NCBI GenBank assembly: GCA_029168955.1
Contig: JAPDOI010001507.1
Span: 1 to 64,000, forward strand
Length of the DNA: 64,000 bases
Direction of reading: 5' to 3'
From: Aplectana chamaeleonis
Taxonomy: Eukaryota; Nematoda; Chromadorea; Rhabditida; Cosmocercidae
In this document: positions 50,650 through 60,935 of the stretch, piece by piece
How the letters are laid out: each line of letters opens with the position of its first letter
Position numbering within the stretch: position 1 is the stretch's first letter
Notes under the pieces: model-generated
What the model was told of the DNA's origin: nothing
What the model saw: only the letters and a program-made list of their open reading frames with translations
The model's database searches: none
Program-made: the position numbers and the translations under genes

Positions 50650-51198
50650 CGATTCAGTGGCGGAGAACCGGAACGTGTCATCCTTCGCCACGACTCTATG
50701 AGAACGCGCACCCGCCGCAATCTTAAGTGGCCCTTTATCTGTCAAATAAGCCCTCTTAGAAAAACAACTTTGTATAGAATATCAAACCTCTAGATCACTT
50801 GAGTACTATTCGTATTTCAATAGAGGAGAGAAACCCCAGGTGCTGTGAAGTTAACGAAGAGTGAAACACCGAGTAATGACGTCAATGCTGCCTGGAGTAA
50901 CCCAGTTCTCGAGCAACCCCTTTGTCGCCTTATCATGTGTTATATCTCCGCTTTTTTTCGTACAATGAAAAAACAGCCAAAAGACATCCAGGAACTTGTT
51001 CTCGAACTTTTCTATAGATCGTGCTGTGTACGGCCAGAGCATTCTGCTTACGCCTCATTTTGATTACCACGAGAGATTTCTGGTTTTCGCTGTTGGAATT
51101 CCTGCGCGAGCAGCGGCGTGCCGCGGCCGACCCCGTCGCGAGGAATGCGGCTCCAAATATTCAATACCCAGGGGCGGCATGCATGAACGCTGCGAAAA
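50650..51198. other. Unassigned sequence within the large element
   Basis: No gene or element is recognised. Small open frames on both strands (for example 50845-51063) lack any recognisable motif. The part after 51060 becomes GC-rich and leads into a dispersed block shared with 61331-61399. Confidence 0.3.
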
Positions 51199-51267
51199 AA
51201 GTCAGGGAGCCGCTCCGCGTCCTCAGTGCAAAGCGTCGAGCCATAAGTGACCTGAAAAACATGCCGT
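51199..51267 (+). repeat. Dispersed ~70-bp repeat, copy 1
   Basis: It contains GTCAGGGAGCCGCTCCGCGT, AAGCGTCGAGCC and CTGAAAAACATGCCGT. The same block is present in inverted orientation at 61331-61399 with roughly 85 percent identity by eye. It looks like part of an interspersed repeat family. No function can be inferred. Confidence 0.75.
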
Positions 51268-51588
51268 AGGCTTGACGTTGGGACACAAACTCACTACACA
51301 CAGCAAACCCCTCTCCTAACAGTCATTTTTTGATTTGGTTCTTATCTAGAACGGCTCTATTTCTGCGAAACTTTAGAGCCAAACAGGAAAATTATTCAAA
51401 AAATGATCAACTATGAGGAAGAAATCAAAGAAGACCGAAGTTAAGCACGATTAAAATTTAAAACAAAAACAGCTACGCGGGGAGTTCACCGTGCGTGCTC
51501 GGACAAAGTGAAAACCTGACCGCGCGCAAATAGCGGACCGCCACCGGGATGAGCGTTGGTCGAACCGGTTTCCGCTCGCGGACAGTCC
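51268..51588. other. Unassigned spacer with a short imperfect hairpin
   Basis: CATTTTTTGA near 51323 and TCAAAAAATGA near 51396 are inverted copies, with GGCTCTA and TAGAGCC inside, so about 85 bp could form an imperfect hairpin. Nothing else is recognised before the minisatellite. Confidence 0.4.
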
Positions 51589-52092
51589 GCGAGCTCCCGC
51601 GGTCAGTCTGCGAGCTCCCGCGGTCAGTCCGCGAGCTCCCGCGGTTAGTCCGCGAGTTCCCGCGGTCAGTCCGCGAGCTCCCGCGGTCAGTTCGCGAGCT
51701 CCCGCGGTCAGTCCGCGAGCTCCCGCTGTCAGTCCGCGAGCTCCCGCGGTCAGTACGCGAACTCCCGCGTTCAGTCCAAAAAGCACCGCTGTCAGTCCGG
51801 TATGCCCCGCGGTTGGTCCGAATTTAACCACGGTCAGCTCGCGAGCTCACGCAGTCGGTCTAGAAAGCACCGCTGTCAGTCCAGAATGCCTCGCAGTAGG
51901 TCCGAATTTGACCACGGTCAGCCCGCTAGCTCCCGCGGTCGGTTGAAAAGACCCCACCGTCAGTGCTGAAGGTCACGCAGTTGGCGCACAAGTTCGTGCG
52001 GTTGATCAAGGTTTATCCACTGTCGGTTCGCAAGCTCCCGCGATTTATATTCATTGATACACTGTCAGATCAAAAGGTCCCCCAAGTTTCCG
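51589..52092. repeat. 21-bp minisatellite, 24 units, no indels
   Basis: Units of exactly 21 bp run from 51589 to 52092. The first nine are close to GCGAGCTCCCGCGGTCAGTC plus C. Later units diverge strongly but keep the 21-bp spacing. Units 10-13 (51778-51861) and 14-17 (51862-51945) form an 84-bp higher-order repeat with matching order (AGCACCGCTGTCAGTCC, then GAATTT-ACCACGGTCAG units), and units 18-21 look like a decayed third copy. Since 21 is seven codons, heptapeptide open frames arise on both strands (ELPRSVR on plus, GLTAGAR on minus), but both hit stops in the divergent half. Confidence 0.95.
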
Positions 52093-52815
52093 TGATTATT
52101 CCTGTCGTTTCCGCGTTTGGCTTACAAGCAGACGTAACCCCGAGAAGTCCGGATCTCTGCCTGTCTCTGCATGTGGCGTGCAGTCTACGTGATCGGCAGA
52201 AAATAGGTACCTATATGACGGACCACTCCGCGTCGACCACCATATGTAAACAGTCATGCAGAAAAGAAAAAGAAAGATGAAGAGAAAGAATTAAGTTATG
52301 ATAATGACATGGTGTGATAAAGCAGACTACAGATGGAAACTGGTTTATCTTCAACAAATCATTGGTGTCTCACGATTTAATCCACTGTGATAACACCCAT
52401 AAAATGTCAAAATGACGCAACCGTGTTGGATTTCAACTTGAGGGGGAGAGGAGGATGAGAGTCAAGAGATTATGTTCACGACATCAAAACTCACCTACAT
52501 TTTAACGAGTAAACATAAATACTCAGACAGTGGAGCGGACTTATCGCGACGCCGAATAGGAACGAACGCGGGGTCATCGGCGATCAGTCCGCTGCTTTTG
52601 CGCGCGCTTCAGCTCTGATGGGCTCGCGATCGACGAAATCGCCTGGACAAAAGAAGGGACGACCGCGAAAAAATTCTTACCAACTTAGTTATTAATTATA
52701 ATGCAACCAGGAGGAGCTTAGAAGCAAAATTAAGCACCTGCGGGCGGTACGTCCTCTATCTGGTAGGGACAGAACGCAATCCCGCTAGCGCAGCGCAAGG
52801 ATATACTAGATGTAC
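52093..52815. other. Unassigned sequence with scattered GATCAGTCC motifs
   Basis: No gene is recognised. A single GCGATCAGTCCGCTG motif near 52578 resembles the minisatellite unit, so this may be decayed repeat. CAAAATT at 52725-52731 reads AATTTTG on the minus strand and is discussed with the SL1-like sequence. Confidence 0.3.
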
Positions 52816-52837
52816 CTCAAACTTGGGTAATTGAGCC
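52816..52837 (-). ncRNA. SL1-like spliced-leader sequence (gene or relic)
   Basis: On the minus strand these 22 nt match the nematode SL1 leader at 20 of 22 positions. The differences are C for T at positions 3 and 5, and the block AATTACCCAAGTTTGAG is exact. The leader is followed directly by GT (52814-52815), as at the donor site of an SL RNA. An Sm-like AATTTTG lies about 85 nt downstream at 52725-52731, farther than the roughly 45 nt of a standard SL1 RNA, and the usual GTAAAC pairing after the donor is absent. SL RNA donates the leader in trans to pre-mRNA 5' ends. This copy could be a divergent SL RNA gene, an SL RNA pseudogene, or a leader captured by retroposition of a trans-spliced mRNA. 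Confidence 0.35.
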
Positions 52838-52884
52838 GGTGACGATCTGGTTTTACCATGCAGAACGATGAATCGTACGCGAGG

Positions 52885-53140
52885 GGGGTCAGTCGCGGTC
52901 AGTCCGCTATCTGCCGTGGCTTGCGATCAGCCGGAATACGATGTAGTCGTTCGCGTTCAGTCCTAATTACATGGCTGTACGCGATAGAAACGATTTATGG
53001 TTGCGGTCAGTTCTACTTACCAGTAGCTGCGCGCGGTCAAACCGCACTTCTGTCGGACACACAGCGCGGAGATATCGAGAAACTGCAGCTTGTCCGCGAT
53101 CAGCTCTACTACTATTCGACAAGTTTTGTGCGCGATAAGT
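52885..53140. repeat. Decayed GCGGTCAGTCC-type repeat
   Basis: Variants of GCGGTCAGTCC (GCGATCAGCCG, GCGTTCAGTCC, GCGGTCAGTTC, GCGGTCAAACC) recur roughly every 28-31 bp. The motif is the core of the 21-bp minisatellite unit, so both probably descend from one family. A 105-codon plus-strand open frame (52858-53175) overlaps it but is translated repeat. Confidence 0.5.
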
Positions 53141-53175
53141 TCGCCCCATTGCCTGAGTATGTACATCACGGCTAG

Positions 53176-54208
53176 TCGAAAAAAAATTCAAAAGTTTCTA
53201 TTGTGGTAGAAAGCGCTCTGTTTTAAAATGCACAGATTTCTGGCCAATGTGCGAACTTCATTGTGATAAGGAGTGTAAGCTTAAGGTTATCAAAAGCAGA
53301 CCGAAAAAAACAGAAGAAGTTTTGCCAGCGTCTCAAATGTTCATTCAAGCAACGATTCAGGATCTATATAGAGTTCTGAGTGCTGCGAGTTCCAGCGATA
53401 ATAGGGATTAAAGTGCAGCTAAAAGCTTGGTTGTTGCTGTTTATACCCTATCATTGTCGCATCTATCTCGGCTCCCAGAACTTTATCTGAGCATTCATAC
53501 TTTGTACCGCGTAGGAAACCTATTTCGTAGCCCAGCATAGGTTTTTATTTTTATTTTTTTGTAGCTTCTTTCAACAGCGTCTGAAATATAATGTTTTAGC
53601 GTCAAGTTGCAGTTTGCTCGAAATGAAGATTTTTGTTCTAGATGATTTTTAATCGATTCCTTCTTCATATATTCCAGGTCCATAAAATTAGCATAAAAAA
53701 GAAACTTCACTGACCCGAAAATTAATAAAATATGAAGTGCATAAAAAAACATTCGCGCTATCTAAAGAAGAAAATTATTCCTTCTGAGCGACCGGCACGA
53801 TTAAATTTCTGGAACACTGTGCGCAACTTCAAAAAAAAACGCGGATTATTTGTGAAGACCACGGACATTTCGAATATCAACAAAGCCGGCCACTTTGTTC
53901 TTCCAATGCGTACAACCTCCCTTATTCGACGTCAGAATTTCCTGCAACCTGTTTTTATTGCATTTTGGCTGTTATAAGTGTTTCAGGAATGGCGCTCTAC
54001 TCTTCGTGAAAAGTAAACAGAAAGAGAGGAAAACAGAGAACTGAACGTAAGTGAAAAATTTGTTACATTCGCAAAGGTGTACAGCTATGTAAAAAGATCA
54101 CTTTAGAATAAAAATAGAGAACCTATAAGGCATTGAAACTGTAATAAATCTGGAAAACTATACATTTTTTGAGCATGTTTCAGTAATTTTTTTCGTTTTC
54201 AATGAAAT
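53176..54208. other. AT-rich sequence without a recognisable gene
   Basis: Short open frames exist on both strands, for example a lysine-rich 85-codon frame on minus at 53495-53752 and an 81-codon frame on plus at 53732-53977. None shows a known motif. The stretch near 53810-53845 (TGCGCAACTTC then A-rich) resembles 55172-55205, so part of it may be a diverged interspersed repeat. Confidence 0.3.
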
Positions 54209-54568
54209 TCAGGCAGAATGCGGTGAGGCGATCGAATGCACGAAGTAAGGAAGAAAAAGAAATTGAATCGATCGACTGCGGCACTTCTCGCCGGTGGCGG
54301 AAATTGTCCTGACCATTTCTTGCTGCTGTTCGCTGGCGGCGTCGCTGCGAGCGTTGCTCATGTCGCGGCGGCGAATACACTTTGGGAGGTCACCACGTCG
54401 CCAAACTTCGCCCGACACGTCGCCGGTGTCGCCCGCTGCGTGGAGCCCCCATTGCTCATCATTGCCCTGTCGCAGCTGAACTCGCCGCGGTGCCACTCTG
54501 CAGAGCCCTTTATTTGGCAGAATACTGCTATCGCGGAGCCTCATTAAAGATTGGAATTTTTTTGTCAA
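54209..54568 (-). CDS. Unrecognised open frame, possible exon relic
   Basis: A 119-codon frame on the minus strand is embedded in a local GC-rich island (54280-54500) within AT-rich DNA. The translation is hydrophilic with many Arg, Ser, Gln and Glu residues in its middle (SEQQQEMVRTISA) and no membrane segment. A 103-codon frame overlaps it on plus, so strand is uncertain. I recognise no domain. The GC island and balanced amino-acid use make an exon fragment possible, but no paired splice sites are convincing. Confidence 0.15.
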   Translation of the reverse strand: MTKKFQSLMRLRDSSILPNKGLCRVAPRRVQLRQGNDEQWGLHAAGDTGDVSGEVWRRGDLPKCIRRRDMSNARSDAASEQQQEMVRTISATGEKCRSRSIQFLFLPYFVHSIASPHSA

Positions 54569-55209
54569 AAGAGGCTACAAGATCTGCAAAAGTTCGCAAA
54601 ACGTGCTATGCACCAAAAGTTCACCGAGATCAAAAGTCCAAGAAGGAATTTCTACGAATTTTTGGGACCACTTTCACCGAAACTTTCGTGAATTTTTGCA
54701 GCCTTTTGAGCCTCGTTTGACAATAAAAATTTCAAGCTATTATTAATGTATTGTAACAGTTTTTGCAATAAAGTATCAAACGATTACATAACCTCTATTT
54801 TATTTCACGACTCGCTTCCCATCTATCAATTTTTCTATCCTATACTGCCGAATGTGAGCTGTCAGACGTCAAAATATTAGTGCGCGAAATTTGGAAATTT
54901 TCAAAGGAAATTTTCAAAATCTTGACGTCGGTTTATTTGTTTGCCAATTTTGAATTTTCCACTTTTCATTTCCATGTTAGCGTGGTTTTTTTCCGATTCG
55001 ATTCATTTTATTTGTTTCTTGGGAAAATGAAATAGAGGCCTTTCCCTACGCCATTTTTCTTCTACCCAAAATCGGTACAAACCCGCCGTTCAAAAGAATT
55101 ACTTACACTATCTGTTAGAACAGACATTTCCCTTCCGAACAACTAAGATGCGGACCAAAGACGGAAAGTTCTAACACTTGATGCGCAACTTCCAATAAAA
55201 AACGTGCTT
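54569..55209. other. AT-rich unassigned sequence
   Basis: It contains short A/T-rich internal duplications such as GGAAATTTTCAAA repeated twice near 54893-54920. Possible polyadenylation signals AATAAA occur (for example near 54766), but there is no supported gene upstream. Confidence 0.3.
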
Positions 55210-55218
55210 CTCATAAAT

Positions 55219-56619
55219 ACAAAACGGATTTTAGCAGCCGGGATTCTGTGTTACCGTAGCCGCATTCGCCGTGTAGCTCGTTCTCGTATCATCGAGCGCC
55301 AGCGTCACACCTAAGTGGTATTTGAGGCTGAGATCAGCCACGGAGTGTTTTTGTTCTAAAAATGAGTGTATGTATCATGTACCATACATTGTATGCTTTG
55401 GTATTTATGACGCATTTCAATGTTTTTCTTGCTTCTCTCCATTCACTTAAAGGCTGTGTTCTTTTCGAACTATATAGGATGATGAATTATGTTCTGTATG
55501 TAAGATCGGTTCGTTGCAATACAGCGAAAATTGACAGATTTTTTCAATGATCTCCCAATAATAAGAAGTTAGGCTCATCTCCTGGTATGAGAACGAATAC
55601 TGATACTCGCCCCGTGTTGTCGACTTGCTCGTTTAAATCGCCAGGAAGGCTTAAATAGTGTATGACTGTCATCTGAAGTTAAGCTGTCGAGTGCTTTCCG
55701 ATTTGGTCTGCCTCTCACGATATCTATGTGCTACATCTCGGTGCATCTTAATCCTTGCATATAATAATAAGCACATATGACTGATTTTTTCTTTCACGTA
55801 AACGCAGTTTTCTCAAAATGTCAATACTGTAACGATTTTCCGCTACCTCTAATCACTACTTTTCACCCTCCGTGACTGGAACTGCATCATGACAGAAAAG
55901 TCGTACACACGCTTACTACAATTAGCTCATTTACGACTGCATATCTCATCACGAGAAAGTGCTTCTCGAATATCGAGTCCTCACCACAATAAGGAATGCT
56001 AGGACATACGCTTGATCAGAATGTCCCCCTTCCTACATTTGCCTACAAGTTTCGTGGTCTGTGTGCAGCCGCACTTTAACACCACATCTGGACCTTTGTT
56101 TGAGAAAAAAGCTTGGCCTCCAATAGAAACCATGGCTGTGAAAGATTTTCGGCAAGCTCATTTTTTCTAGTGTTGCACGCATTCACATTTTTGGGAAGGT
56201 AATCATCGTTAAGAATTTGTGATAATTAGTCCGGGATCGTGCCAACCATTGCTGCTAAGCAATATAAAATTTTTATCTCAACATCCACACCTGTCCTTTA
56301 TTTTGGGCCCAACAATCAGTTATTGACGACAAGGATTTCTAGAAAATAAAAAGCGGTGGGGCAGCAAGCAATGCAAAAACACACAGATTTTTAAGTGAAA
56401 AGAGACAAGCAATAAAAAACACTGAAATGCGTTATAAATACCTAAGCATACATTGTACATGATAAATACACCCAGTTTCAGGACAAAAGCACTCCCCGCG
56501 GCTGATCTCAGCCTCAAATACCAATTAGGTGTGACGCTGGCGCTCGATGATACGATAAAGCGCTCCACGGCGAATGGCGTTACGTAACACAGAATCCCGG
56601 CTGCTAAGATCCGTTTTGT
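55219..56619. mobile_element. Non-autonomous Mutator-like element, 1401 bp, 9-bp TSD
   Basis: CTCATAAAT is perfectly duplicated at 55210-55218 and 56620-56628. The ends are ACAAAACGGAT and its inverted copy ATCCGTTTTGT. Inverted arms extend about 245-255 bp (55219 to about 55463, and about 56370 to 56619), sharing TTAGCAGCCGGGATTCTGTG, ATCATCGAGCGCCAGCGTCA and GGTATTTGAGGCTGAGATCA with few differences. A 9-bp duplication with arms over 200 bp is the established signature of MULEs. The 0.9-kb interior holds no transposase-sized open frame, so the element needs a transposase in trans. The 108-codon minus-strand and 62-codon plus-strand frames lie in or overlap the arms and are incidental. Confidence 0.88.
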
Positions 56620-56628
56620 CTCATAAAT

Positions 56629-57015
56629 GAATAAAAACTTAATCAAAACTAGCGTACCTGTAAAAAAATTAACATTTCATGTAGGGAAGAATCATCAGTT
56701 AAAAGGAATAGTTGAATAGTTGGAAGATAGAAGAAAGAATAGAGACGGAGTTGTGCTTAGCGTTGCAAATAATTTCGGCCGCTGCTGGCCACAAGCCAAC
56801 AGCAGCGGGGCGCTGATTAGCAATGGGGCGCGACATCTCGGTGTCAGGCGGTTTGTTACGTGCCTTTAAATGAATCTGATTTTTCTACCTGGTTCTTATG
56901 ATCCTTTCTCTAAGGAGGAGAAACTGCTCTTTTTTTCACATATAGGAAACATTCGGAAGCGCAAATTATTGGCTTTTTCGGAAATTCTTCCCATTCATTC
57001 GGGAATTAAGATCAT
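56629..57015. other. Spacer with a perfect 9-bp stem hairpin
   Basis: CCGCTGCTG (56779-56787) and CAGCAGCGG (56800-56808) form a perfect inverted repeat with a 12-nt loop. No gene is seen, and nothing else is recognisable. Confidence 0.4.
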
Positions 57016-57300
57016 TTGTATACTCTGTTTATCTTGAATTGCACAAAACAAGGTCCGCCAACAGTCCTCTAATTGGCCCGCTAGTACCGCAGTGTACGTC
57101 CACGACGCGTTCTCGGCAGACCTGGGTGGCACGGTGGGTGGCCGAGTGACGGCATTGACGAATCGATTGCTCTGCACACCGGGTGCATACCCGGGTCTGC
57201 CGAGAACGCGTCGTGGACGTACACTACGGTACTAGCGGGCCAATTAGAGGACTATTGGCGGACCGTGTTCTGTGCAATTCAAGATAAAAAGAGTATACAA
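57016..57300. mobile_element. Foldback element, ~110-bp inverted arms
   Basis: The left arm begins TTGTATACTC at 57016 and the right arm ends GAGTATACAA at 57300. The arms match almost perfectly over about 110 bp (CTTGAATTGCACA, CCTCTAATTGGCCCGCTAGT, GTGTACGTCCACGACGCGTT) and enclose a loop of about 50 bp (57128-57177). It has no coding capacity. The target duplication is ambiguous because the ends contain the palindrome GTATAC, so I leave the superfamily open. Confidence 0.85.
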
Positions 57301-57500
57301 TTTCAAAGGTGGAAAAAACTTCCCGAGCAATCGGCCAGTCTTGGATGAGGATACTCGAATTCTCTCGCAAATAATGCCTGATTTCTCTTGAGTATTACTC
57401 GAAAACTTTCAATAATAACTTTCAAAGTAGCAACCGAAAGATTTTCACGGTTAGGATTGGAAACGAATGAAAGATAAAATTAATAAGTAATAATTACAAG
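57301..57500. other. AT-rich spacer downstream of the retrotransposon
   Basis: No feature is recognised in this AT-rich sequence, which runs into the AAT run that abuts the 3' end of the RTE copy. Confidence 0.4.
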
Positions 57501-57519
57501 TAATAATAATAATAATAAT
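57501..57519. repeat. Short AAT microsatellite at RTE 3' end
   Basis: Six tandem AAT units directly abut the retrotransposon tail. The tail itself (57520-57546, read on minus) is built of short AAGTC repeats, as is usual for RTE elements, which end in short tandem repeats and not in poly(A). Confidence 0.8.
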
Positions 57520-60500
57520 TTGACTTACTTGACTTTGACTTGACTTAATCGGTTGGCTTTCGCCTGACGCGGTCATTCCGCATCTTCACCGAGGTGTGCC
57601 GTCCTAGTAGTCAGCCGTGTCCATTTTTCACGGGCTTCAGTCACAATTTGAACACATTCCATCCAGCTGTCACTATTCCATTTCCTGCGAAACGAAACAT
57701 CGCGCCTGAACTGTCTTTCGATGCCGAGTGGCTTCAAATCCTCTTTAACCACATCCGTCCAGAACTTTCGCCTGCGCCCAGGTGGCCGTTTACAGAGAGG
57801 ATTTGGAAGCATTCTCAAAGCGTGTTGTACGAGACGATCCGGCGTTCTTCTTAGTATATGCCCGAGCAGTCGAAGTCGACTTTCCATTGCTGATTGAGAT
57901 GGCGATAGGAGATGCTGGCACCTCCCTCGTGTCAAGCGTTTATGTACTGCGTCGATTTCCTTGTAAAGGTCTTCGTTATGGCACACACGCGGCCAGAAAC
58001 ATCCAAGCAAACGCCTAAAAAGCTTCCTCTCCGTGCAATTCAACCTTTCCATCTGCGTCTTCGGTGCTGCCCACGTCTCCGATCCGTTTATCATGATAGG
58101 GCGAATAGCGGATAGGTAGACGCGCAGCTTGACTTCCTTCGCGATGGTGGTAGACCACAAACACTTGGTTAGAGAATTAAATGCAGACGTAGCTTTCGCA
58201 CATCGTTGTCGAATATCCGCTGCATAACTACCATCGTTCTTCAGCAAACAGCCCAAATAACAGAAATCGTCCACCAGTTCGATACGTTGTCCGTCCACAC
58301 AAACTCCCGTTGAAGGCCTCTGAGAGACCCACATCTGCTTGCATTTGTCGGGACGAAGACGAAGTCCATAGGCTGCGGCATACTTCGAAACGAGGTTCAC
58401 AATCCTTTGCAAATTTGCGTTGTTTTCAGCGAATAACACGATGTCGTCGGCGTACTCCAGGTCGACAAGGGAGCGTCCTGATGGTGCTAGGATCACATCC
58501 GCAGGAAACTGTTCTGCAACTCTACGCATGATGTCATCAACGGCGAAATTGAAAAGAAAAGGTCCTGCAACGGCTCCTTGCCTTACTCCTGTTTTCACCT
58601 CGAAAGCTGACGTAAATCCGACAGGTGTACGAACTGCTGCTGCTGTTCCTTTGTTCATGTCCTCGATTAACCGAACATACTTTTCCGGGACTCTATCTGC
58701 TCGCAGAGCATTGAGCAATGGCTTCAAAGTCCAAAAAAGCAAGCTGTAATGGCTTCGAATACCACAGCCACGACTCAATTACTCTTCTCACGACGAACAC
58801 TTGGTCGATGGTCGATCTTCCAGGCCGAAAACCGGCTTGCTCATCTCTGGTCGTTATTCACGATGTTTGATAAGTTGCTCGAGAATGATACGTTCTAAAA
58901 CCTTGTACATGACACTAAGTAGAGAGATTCCTCTGTAGTTCTTAGGATCCGTGACGGATAGCTTCTTGTGAAGAGGTACGATGATCGCATGTCTCCACGA
59001 ATCGGGTATCCTTTCGCTCATCCATATGGCACGGATGGTGTTGGTCATTTCACGAATACCAGACCGAGGAAGAGCTTTCAGCATTTCAGCAGTGATGTTG
59101 TCATCTCCACCAGCCTTTCCACTCTTCGTTTTCCGGACACACTCCAAAACTTCAGACTCATTCGGTGGTTCCTCACTGACATCGTAATGTGCTCTCTGAA
59201 CATGCGGGAGCTCAGGTACTGATGGCGCTGGACGATTCAGTAGTGAACTGAAGTAATCCTTCCATATTGGCAGCGTCGCATCACCAATTGCAACTCCATT
59301 GGTAGTGTTCAAGACAGGAGAACATCTCTTCATCTTCCCGCTATGCTGTCGCAGCAACGTGTAGGCTTTCCTCGGATTCTTCTCCTCCCAAGCCTTCTCG
59401 AACTCCTTAGCTCTACACGTCCACTCTCACTCGCGGTCACTTTGAAGCTGCCGACGCAACTTCCTCCTCAGACGCTTCTCCTCCACGAAGTTTCCTGCAG
59501 TTCGGAGAGCACATACTCTGTTGTAGGTAGATGTTGTTTCTTCTGAGACGTAGGCGAACTTCTTCTTAGGCTGTACAATCGAGAGTGCCTCTCTCAAAGC
59601 GTCCTGGATGCACTTGACAAAAGAATCCGCGTCGCAAAGCCCCTCGCTTCCTCTTAGGAATCCTCGCAGTGAAGTTCAGCAGAACAGGACTATGATCCGA
59701 ATCGAATGCGACATCCCACACAGCTCTAGATCTTCGAATGTCCGATACTGGAATATTTCTCGTCAGGACATAGTCAAGCTGTAGTTTCAAAGTTGTCATC
59801 TTCCGCTTCCGCTGCTGTTCTGGAGATAGCTGGGTTGGTCCCTGCCACGTAAGCTGATGGCGGCGATGATTCCTCTTGAATGTCGATGCAATAATCAGAC
59901 CACTGCGTTCACAAAAGTCGACAAGGCGGTAGCCATTGTCCGATGTTTGCTCCACTGGGTAGAACCATTTACCGAGTACTTCGGATTCCTGATCAAGTCC
60001 CATCTTCGCATTTGCGTCAGTTCCACGATAACAGCATGTTGACAAGGTATCCTGGCCAGCAACGTATTTAGTTCCTCTTAAAACGCATCCTTCGAATTGT
60101 CTTCGGCGGTTTCAGTGGGCGCATGAGCACTCACTATCCACAGATTGAATCCTCTGTGATCCCGCAGTCGTACGAATGCATTCCGACACGACGCTGAGCC
60201 GAACTCCTCGACCATACCCTTGAAATCCTTCCTTACAGCTATTGCCCAGCCTCCCACTCTCCTATCCTCAGCGTTACCGCAGTAGTTGGTGTCCTCTCCG
60301 ACGCTGATGACGGGTCTAACCTTGAGGCGGGTTTCCTGCAAAGCAGCAAACGGTGCATGGAAATAGCTCAGAAGTCTGGATAGCGCAGTTTTTTGGATAT
60401 CACTCGTTAGCGATCGACAGTTCAGGGTGGCAAAACTGTGGCTTGTGACCAAAGACTCCATGAACTCCCTAGGTACGGATCCTAAGGTGTTATGGACCAG

Positions 60501-60676
60501 AGGCCTTGGTGTGCCGGACGGCGACACTTTTATGCAATGTGCGGGATACTTTCGCGATATAGTTGTGCACGCCATATCGCTCTAACATTCCCTGTGTGCA
60601 CTCAAACGTCTGCTGGGTTCAGTAGAAGCAGGGGCACCAACGAGCAGGTACCAACAGACTTGTATACACACCCCCA
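57520..60676 (-). mobile_element. RTE-clade non-LTR retrotransposon, near full length, decayed
   Basis: An element of about 3.15 kb on the minus strand codes for an apurinic-type endonuclease followed by reverse transcriptase, the single-ORF layout of RTE elements. The 5' edge lies at the long AAT microsatellite and the 3' edge at the AAGTC tail. The 3' untranslated stretch is only about 25-30 nt, typical of RTE. No clean target-site duplication could be read because both flanks are AAT repeats. The copy is inactive (see the coding region). Confidence 0.85.
57545..60600 (-). pseudogene. RTE endonuclease/reverse transcriptase, frameshifted
   Basis: The protein would nick target DNA and copy its own RNA in place. 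The first open segment (60575-60078) has LNCRS at residues 51-55, LQETRL at 79-84 and SAHAPT at 149-154, the early endonuclease motifs. The second (60045-59566) has DANAKMG and SDHSP, the late endonuclease motifs. The third (59357-58854) begins the RT with DPKNYRGISLL. The fourth (58778-57573) has GVRQGAVAGP and the catalytic YADD (58443-58454), then the RTE C-terminal region ending GEDAE. Damage: an in-frame TAA near 60075, frameshifts near 60020, 59636, 58856, 58720 and 57570, and a TGA near 59425. After the motif A aspartate (FLDFEA, about 58720-58740) the next residues are deleted. Antisense open frames here are shadows. Confidence 0.88.

Positions 60677-60935
<259 letters not shown>

Noticed and set aside
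50895..50918. SL2-like sequence (TAACCCAGTT followed by CTCGAG)
   Set aside because: Only 10 bases match without a gap, the 5' GGTTT is missing and no GT donor follows. A chance match is plausible.
51451..51831. Heptapeptide-repeat protein genes on either strand of the 21-bp minisatellite
   Set aside because: Frames exist on both strands only because 21 is divisible by three and the unit lacks stops. Both terminate when the units diverge, and neither has gene context. The indel-free phase is kept as a finding instead.
57594..60042. Plus-strand open frames across the retrotransposon
   Set aside because: They are antisense shadows of the RTE coding region, which is on the minus strand and carries the catalytic motifs.
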